Shown: in pieces, positions 7,627-11,459 of the stretch
How positions within the stretch are numbered: position 1 is the first letter of the stretch
How the letters are laid out: each line of letters starts with the position of its first letter
Assembly: GCA_039930945.1 (NCBI GenBank)
Contig: JBDTSW010000070.1
Coordinates: 1 to 11,459 of the forward strand
Source of the DNA: JBDTSW01 sp039930945
GTDB lineage: Bacteria > Actinomycetota > Thermoleophilia > Solirubrobacterales > 70-9
Direction: 5' to 3'
Length of the DNA stretch: 11,459 nt
The notes under the pieces: generated by a model
The model's input: only the letters and a program-made list of their open reading frames with translations
Database searches by the model: none
What the model was told of the DNA's origin: nothing
Translations under genes and position numbers: made by a program

Positions 7627-9164
7627 GCCTTGTCGACGGCCCGGGGGCGATCCCGGTGCCATCGCTGGCGCTGGTGATCCTCGACGGCTGGGGGATCGCT
7701 CCGCCGGGCCCCGGCAACGCGATCGAGCAGGCCCGCACGCCGGTGTTCGACGAGCTCTGGTGCGGCTACCCGCACACGCGGCTGTCGGCGAGCGGAGCCG
7801 ACGTCGGCCTGCCCGAGGGACAGATGGGGAACTCCGAGGTCGGCCACCTCAACCTCGGGGCGGGGTCGGTCGTCAAACAGGACCTGGCTCGGATCGACGA
7901 GGCGATCGCCGACGGCAGCTTCTTTCGCAACGAGGCGCTGCGCGCAGCCTGTGCCGCCGCCCGCGAGGGACCGAACGGGCGTCTGCACATGCTCGGGCTC
8001 GTCTCCGACGGGGGCGTTCATTCCGGCTGGTCGCACCTCCGCGCCCTGGTCGAGCTGGCCGCGCGTGAGCAGGTGCCCGACCCCGTGGTCCACGTCTTCA
8101 CCGACGGCCGCGACACCCTGCCGACCTCCGGAGCCGGATACGTTGCCCAGCTGCAGGGATGGCTGGACGAGCTCGGTGGCAGGATCGGCACGGTTTGTGG
8201 CCGCTTCTACGCGATGGATCGCGACAACCGCTGGGAGCGCACCAGGCGCGCCTACGACGCCCTGGTCTGCGGTGAGGGAGAGCGCGCCGGCGATCCGGTC
8301 GAGGCCATTCGCGCCTCCTATCAGCGCGAGGTCACCGACGAGTTCGTCGAGCCGATCGTCGTCGACGGGCACGAGGGCATCACCGCCTCGGACGCGGTGA
8401 TCCACTTCAACTTCCGCCCCGACCGGGCTCGCCAGCTCGTCCGGGCGCTGACGGAGGAGGACTTCGACGGTTTCGATCGCGGCGAGCCCCCGGTCGCGCA
8501 CCTGACCACCTTCACCCGCTACCGGGAGGGCTGGGCCTACCCCGTCGCCTTCGCGCCAAAGCTGCCCGCGGTCACCCTGGCCGAGGTTCTCTCCGAGGCG
8601 GGGGCTCGTCAGCTGCACGTCGCAGAGACCGAGAAGTACGCCCACGTCACCTACTTCTTCAACGGCGGCCGCGAGCGCGAGTGGGAGGGCGAGGAGCGCC
8701 TGCTGGTCGCGTCGCCCCGGGACGTGCCCACCTACGACCACAAGCCGGAGATGAGCGCCGCCGCCGCCGCGCGGGCATTCTGCGAGCGCTGGCGCGACGG
8801 CTTCCGCTTCGGGGTGATCAACTTCGCCAACTCGGACATGGTCGGCCACACGGGCAGCATTCCGGCCGCGATCCGCGCGGTCGAGGCGGCGGACTCATGC
8901 CTGGGCGAGGTGGTGGCGGCCGTGCACTCCTCGGGCGGCGCCTGCATGCTCACCGCCGACCACGGCAACGCCGACAACATGCTCGAGCCGGACGGCTCGC
9001 CCAACACCGCCCACACCACCAACCCGGTGCCGCTGGTGGTCACGGCGCACGGGGTCGAGCTGGGCCGCGAGGGCGTGCTCGCGGACGTCGCTCCGACTGC
9101 GCTGGCGCTGCTCGGCATGCCGCAGCCGAGGGAGATGACCGGGACCTCACTGCTGGGCTCGTAG
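7623..9164 (+). CDS. gpmI: 2,3-bisphosphoglycerate-independent phosphoglycerate mutase
   Basis: GpmI isomerises 3-phosphoglycerate to 2-phosphoglycerate through a phosphoserine intermediate, with two Mn2+ ions. From ATG 7623 it has 513 residues, matching the family. The phosphatase-like domain shows ILDGWG (D21), the nucleophile S71 in MGNSEVGHLN, and metal ligands D405/H409 in NSDMVGHTG, D446/H447 in TADHGNAD and H464 in AHTTNP. These are spaced as in the Bacillus stearothermophilus enzyme. The inserted transferase domain has FTDGRDT, GRFYAMDRDNRW and NFRPDRARQL. The frame is open further upstream inside tpiA, but family similarity starts only at about residue 14, and ATG 7623 overlaps the tpiA stop as ATGA. 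No enolase gene follows; tgt comes next. Confidence 0.96.
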   Translation: MSLVDGPGAIPVPSLALVILDGWGIAPPGPGNAIEQARTPVFDELWCGYPHTRLSASGADVGLPEGQMGNSEVGHLNLGAGSVVKQDLARIDEAIADGSFFRNEALRAACAAAREGPNGRLHMLGLVSDGGVHSGWSHLRALVELAAREQVPDPVVHVFTDGRDTLPTSGAGYVAQLQGWLDELGGRIGTVCGRFYAMDRDNRWERTRRAYDALVCGEGERAGDPVEAIRASYQREVTDEFVEPIVVDGHEGITASDAVIHFNFRPDRARQLVRALTEEDFDGFDRGEPPVAHLTTFTRYREGWAYPVAFAPKLPAVTLAEVLSEAGARQLHVAETEKYAHVTYFFNGGREREWEGEERLLVASPRDVPTYDHKPEMSAAAAARAFCERWRDGFRFGVINFANSDMVGHTGSIPAAIRAVEAADSCLGEVVAAVHSSGGACMLTADHGNADNMLEPDGSPNTAHTTNPVPLVVTAHGVELGREGVLADVAPTALALLGMPQPREMTGTSLLGS

Positions 9165-9175
9165 GCGCTGCTCGC

Positions 9176-10378
9176 GTGCGGTCGGACCCCCAACGCCTCG
9201 CATTCGAGATCGCCGCCAGCGACGGCGACGCCCGCAGCGGCCACCTGCTGACCGCCCACGGCCCGGTCTCAACTCCCGCGTTCGTGCCCCTGGCGACCCG
9301 CGGCAGCGTCCGCTCGCTGACCTCGGCGGAGGTTGCCGGACTCGGCTACGAGCAGGTTCTCGGCAACACCTTCCACCTCTTCCTCGCACCAGGGCCCGAG
9401 CGCATCGCAGGGCTCGGTGGGCTGCACTCGTTCATGGGCTGGGAGCGGGCGATCATCACCGATTCGGGGGGATTCCAGGTGTTTTCGCTGGCGCACGGCA
9501 GCGTCGCCGACGAGGTCAAGGGTCGGCGCGGGAGCGTCGAGAGCTCGGGGTCGGTGTTGAGCATCTCCGAGGACGGGGTCCGATTCCGCTCCTACATCGA
9601 CGGCTCCGAGCGCTTCCTCGGGCCCGAGGAGTCGATGAACGTGCAGGCCGATCTCGGCTCCGACATCGCCCTGGCGTTCGACGAGTGCACCCCGTTTCAC
9701 GCCGACCGCGAGTACACGGCCCGCTCGACCGAGCGCACCCACCGCTGGCTCGATCGCTGCCTCGGGTGGCACGAGCGCGAGGGCCCGAGTCACCAGGCCC
9801 TGTTCGGAATCGTCCAGGGCGGGGTGCACGCCGACCTGCGGCGCGAGTCGGCGGAGCGGGTGTCGGCGGCCGGCGTCGACGGGATCGCGATCGGCGGCAC
9901 CCTGGGCCGCGACAAGCCCGAGATGTACGCCGTGCTCGACCTGACCGTGCCACACCTTCCGCGAGAAGCGCCCAAGCACCTGCTCGGCATCGGCGAGCCC
10001 GACGACCTGCTGGAGGGGATCGCCCGGGGCATCGACCTGTTCGACTGCGCCGTGCCGACGCGGCTGGCGCGCCACGGGATGGCGCTGGCCCCGCTGCCGG
10101 ACGGCCGCTTCCGCTTCGACCTGCGCCGCGCCGCCCACGCGACCGACTCCGGACCGCTGGTCGAGTCCTGCCCGTGTGCCTGCTGTGAGACCCACTCCCG
10201 GGCCTATCTGCACTACCTCTGCCGCCAGCGCGAGCTGACCGCGGTGCACCTGCTCTCGCTGCACAACCTCAGCTTCCTCGAGCGGCTGGTCGGCGGCGCC
10301 CGCGAGGCGATCGCCGGTGGCCGCTTTGCCGCCTACCGCGAGTCGATCCTCGCGGGTGCGGCCCCCTGGAACGCCTGA
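9176..10378 (+). CDS. tgt: tRNA-guanine(34) transglycosylase
   Basis: Tgt exchanges guanine 34 in GUN-anticodon tRNAs (Asp, Asn, His, Tyr) for a queuosine precursor. From GTG 9176 it has 400 residues. D96 in DSGGFQVF is the general acid/base and D290 in DLFDCAVPTR the nucleophile. Zinc ligands C332, C334, C337 and H363 match the CxCxxC...H spacing in E. coli. Two departures are visible: about 17 extra residues after FQVFSL (HGSVADEVKGRR region), and GGTLGRDK (residues 240-247) in place of the usual GGLAVGE substrate loop. GTG 9176 is chosen because the protein starts just before the typical FEI...ARSGHLLTAHG strand, 11 nt after the gpmI stop. No queA or other queuosine gene is in the window. 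The reading frame is otherwise intact. Confidence 0.94.
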   Translation: MRSDPQRLAFEIAASDGDARSGHLLTAHGPVSTPAFVPLATRGSVRSLTSAEVAGLGYEQVLGNTFHLFLAPGPERIAGLGGLHSFMGWERAIITDSGGFQVFSLAHGSVADEVKGRRGSVESSGSVLSISEDGVRFRSYIDGSERFLGPEESMNVQADLGSDIALAFDECTPFHADREYTARSTERTHRWLDRCLGWHEREGPSHQALFGIVQGGVHADLRRESAERVSAAGVDGIAIGGTLGRDKPEMYAVLDLTVPHLPREAPKHLLGIGEPDDLLEGIARGIDLFDCAVPTRLARHGMALAPLPDGRFRFDLRRAAHATDSGPLVESCPCACCETHSRAYLHYLCRQRELTAVHLLSLHNLSFLERLVGGAREAIAGGRFAAYRESILAGAAPWNA

Positions 10379-10383
10379 CCGGG

Positions 10384-11459
10384 CTACTGGGTGTTCTCTT
10401 CGATGAAGTCGCGGGCCGACTGGATCTGCTCGTCGATCCGATCCTCGATGAACTGGCTGACGTCGGTGTTCTGGCCGGCGTCGGTGACCAGCAGCACCGC
10501 CCCGGCGATCAGCGCGGCGAGCACGCCGATCAACAACAGCAGCCCCACCACCCGCATCAGCCGGCCGAAGGCCGAGGGCTTGCCTCCCGACGGGGCGGGG
10601 GTGATCACCGGGCGCTGCGCCGGCGGCCGGTGGCGCACCGGGCGCTGCGCGGCGACCGGAGTCGGTGGCCCGCCGGCGAGCGCCCGGGTCGGCTCGGTCG
10701 CACCGCCGATCACCCGGGTCGGGGCGTCCGATGAGGGCGTGGGCGGAGCCAGCCCGGAGATCCCTGCGCGCAGGGCGGTGGAGAACTCCCGGGCGGTCGA
10801 ATAGCGCGCGGCCACCTCGCCCTCGAGGGCGCGAAGGACCGCGGTCCCCAACTCGTCGGGGACGTCCCGGTCGTAGGAGGTGGGGGACAGCGGCCGCTCG
10901 TTTTCGCGGCGGATGGAGAGCTCGGAGAGGGTCGAGCCCTCCCAGGGCAGGCGACCGGTGAGGAACTGGTAGACGACCACCCCGAGCGCGTAGACGTCGG
11001 CGGCGGGAGTGGTCTCCTCGCCGCGCGCCTGCTCGGGGGCGAGGTACGCCGCGGTGCCGACGACCGACCCGACCTGGGTCAGGCGGGTCTGCTCGGCCGC
11101 CCGGGCGATGCCGAAGTCGGTCAGCTTTACAGTCATCTCCCCGGTGGGCGGGTCGTGGCCCCCGGTGGTCTCGGAGGGGCGCCCGGAGGGCCCCCCGAGC
11201 ACCATCAGGTTGCCCGGCTTGACGTCCCGGTGGATGATCCCCTGACGGTGCGCGTACTCCAGCCCGGAGCACGCCTGGACGCCGATCTGGACCGCGACCG
11301 CGGCCTCCAGGCGGCCCTTGCGCTGCAGCAGCTGCGCGCCGGAGCTTCCCTCGACGTACTCCATGACTATGTAGTGGCGCCCGTCGTCGACGCCGGTGTC
11401 GTAGACCTGAACGATGTTGGGATGGATCAGCTTCGCCACGGCGAGTGCCTCGCGGCGGA
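10384..11459 (-). CDS. Membrane-anchored Ser/Thr protein kinase, C-terminal part (N-terminus outside window)
   Basis: This is an actinobacterial Hanks-type kinase (PknB-like catalytic domain). 357 residues are visible; the glycine loop and VAIK lysine lie beyond the right edge. The apparent GTG start at 11439 is internal, because the frame continues upstream as RREALAVAKLIHPNIV, a core kinase segment. Catalytic motifs are HRDVKPGN (Asp codon 11224-11226), TDFG (Asp codon 11116-11118), the activation segment GSVVGTAAYLAPEQARG and the ADVYALGVVVYQFLTG helix. An unusual Gly/Pro/Thr-rich insertion separates HRDVKPGNLM from VKLTDFG. After the catalytic domain come a Pro/Arg/Thr-rich linker of about 80 residues, one transmembrane helix (about 10486-10551) and a 33-residue outer tail predicted to be helical. 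No PASTA or other sensor domain is present. It converges on tgt with 5 nt between stop codons. Confidence 0.95.
   Translation of the reverse strand, partial: RREALAVAKLIHPNIVQVYDTGVDDGRHYIVMEYVEGSSGAQLLQRKGRLEAAVAVQIGVQACSGLEYAHRQGIIHRDVKPGNLMVLGGPSGRPSETTGGHDPPTGEMTVKLTDFGIARAAEQTRLTQVGSVVGTAAYLAPEQARGEETTPAADVYALGVVVYQFLTGRLPWEGSTLSELSIRRENERPLSPTSYDRDVPDELGTAVLRALEGEVAARYSTAREFSTALRAGISGLAPPTPSSDAPTRVIGGATEPTRALAGGPPTPVAAQRPVRHRPPAQRPVITPAPSGGKPSAFGRLMRVVGLLLLIGVLAALIAGAVLLVTDAGQNTDVSQFIEDRIDEQIQSARDFIEENTQ
10606..10650. repeat. 15-bp direct repeat with 30-bp period in the kinase linker
   Basis: CACCGGGCGCTGCGC occurs exactly at 10606-10620 and 10636-10650. On the minus strand both copies encode AQRPV within the basic, proline-rich juxtamembrane linker of the kinase, ten codons apart. 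Confidence 0.75.
10683..10722. repeat. 10-bp direct repeat with 30-bp period in the kinase linker
   Basis: CCCGGGTCGG occurs at 10683-10692 and 10713-10722, again 30 bp apart. Both copies encode a PTR tripeptide on the minus strand. The shared ten-codon period with the neighbouring repeat suggests the linker grew by duplication, though 10 bp in GC-rich DNA could also be chance. Confidence 0.5.

Noticed and set aside
8681..9175. Upstream extension of tgt inside gpmI
   Set aside because: The added sequence is an off-frame reading of gpmI with no Tgt similarity; GTG 9176 gives a normal-length enzyme.
9269..11272. A 667-codon open frame on the minus strand across tgt and the kinase gene
   Set aside because: It is antisense to intact tgt and in another frame of the kinase. 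Long open antisense frames are expected at this GC content, and the translation is Arg/Gly/Ala-rich with no recognisable domain.
10384..11439. Treating the kinase as a complete gene starting at GTG 11439
   Set aside because: The frame continues to the window edge with core kinase sequence (RREALA), and the ATP-binding lobe would be missing; the gene is truncated by the window, not by mutation.

Overview
The window looks like a chromosomal housekeeping segment from a high-GC actinobacterium. The UvrC, RapZ, PGK, Tgt and kinase sequences most resemble, from memory, the class Thermoleophilia (Solirubrobacterales-like). No search was possible, so the lineage is an inference. Codon use is uniformly GC-rich with no abrupt compositional change. 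I see no insertion sequence, phage gene, tRNA, rRNA or CRISPR array.

Layout from left to right. The 3' part of uvrC (nucleotide excision repair) overlaps rapZ (P-loop NTPase) by 4 nt. A 52-nt gap follows, then a two-gene ABC-2 exporter (ATPase and six-helix permease, overlapping by 4 nt). Next is a small VOC-fold (glyoxalase/dioxygenase superfamily) protein. Then comes a tight glycolytic operon: gap, pgk, tpiA and gpmI, with the last three junctions overlapping by 4, 8 and 4 nt. tgt (tRNA-guanine transglycosylase) follows gpmI by 11 nt. On the opposite strand, ending 5 nt from the tgt stop, is a membrane-anchored Ser/Thr protein kinase that runs off the right edge.

The four glycolytic enzymes carry glyceraldehyde-3-phosphate and dihydroxyacetone phosphate to 2-phosphoglycerate. 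Only gap has a textbook ribosome binding site; the genes after it appear translationally coupled. Two genes that follow intergenic gaps (the ABC ATPase and the VOC protein) have -10-like hexamers placed so that transcription would begin at or next to their GTG start codons, suggesting leaderless mRNAs.

I did not find a convincing new multi-gene system. The points most worth checking are the absence of yvcK and whiA after rapZ, where the ABC pair sits instead; a roughly 18-residue insertion between the catalytic loop and the DFG motif of the kinase; a divergent substrate-pocket motif and an insertion in Tgt; and an extra segment inside the UvrC endonuclease domain. Every gene-free stretch is under 60 nt.
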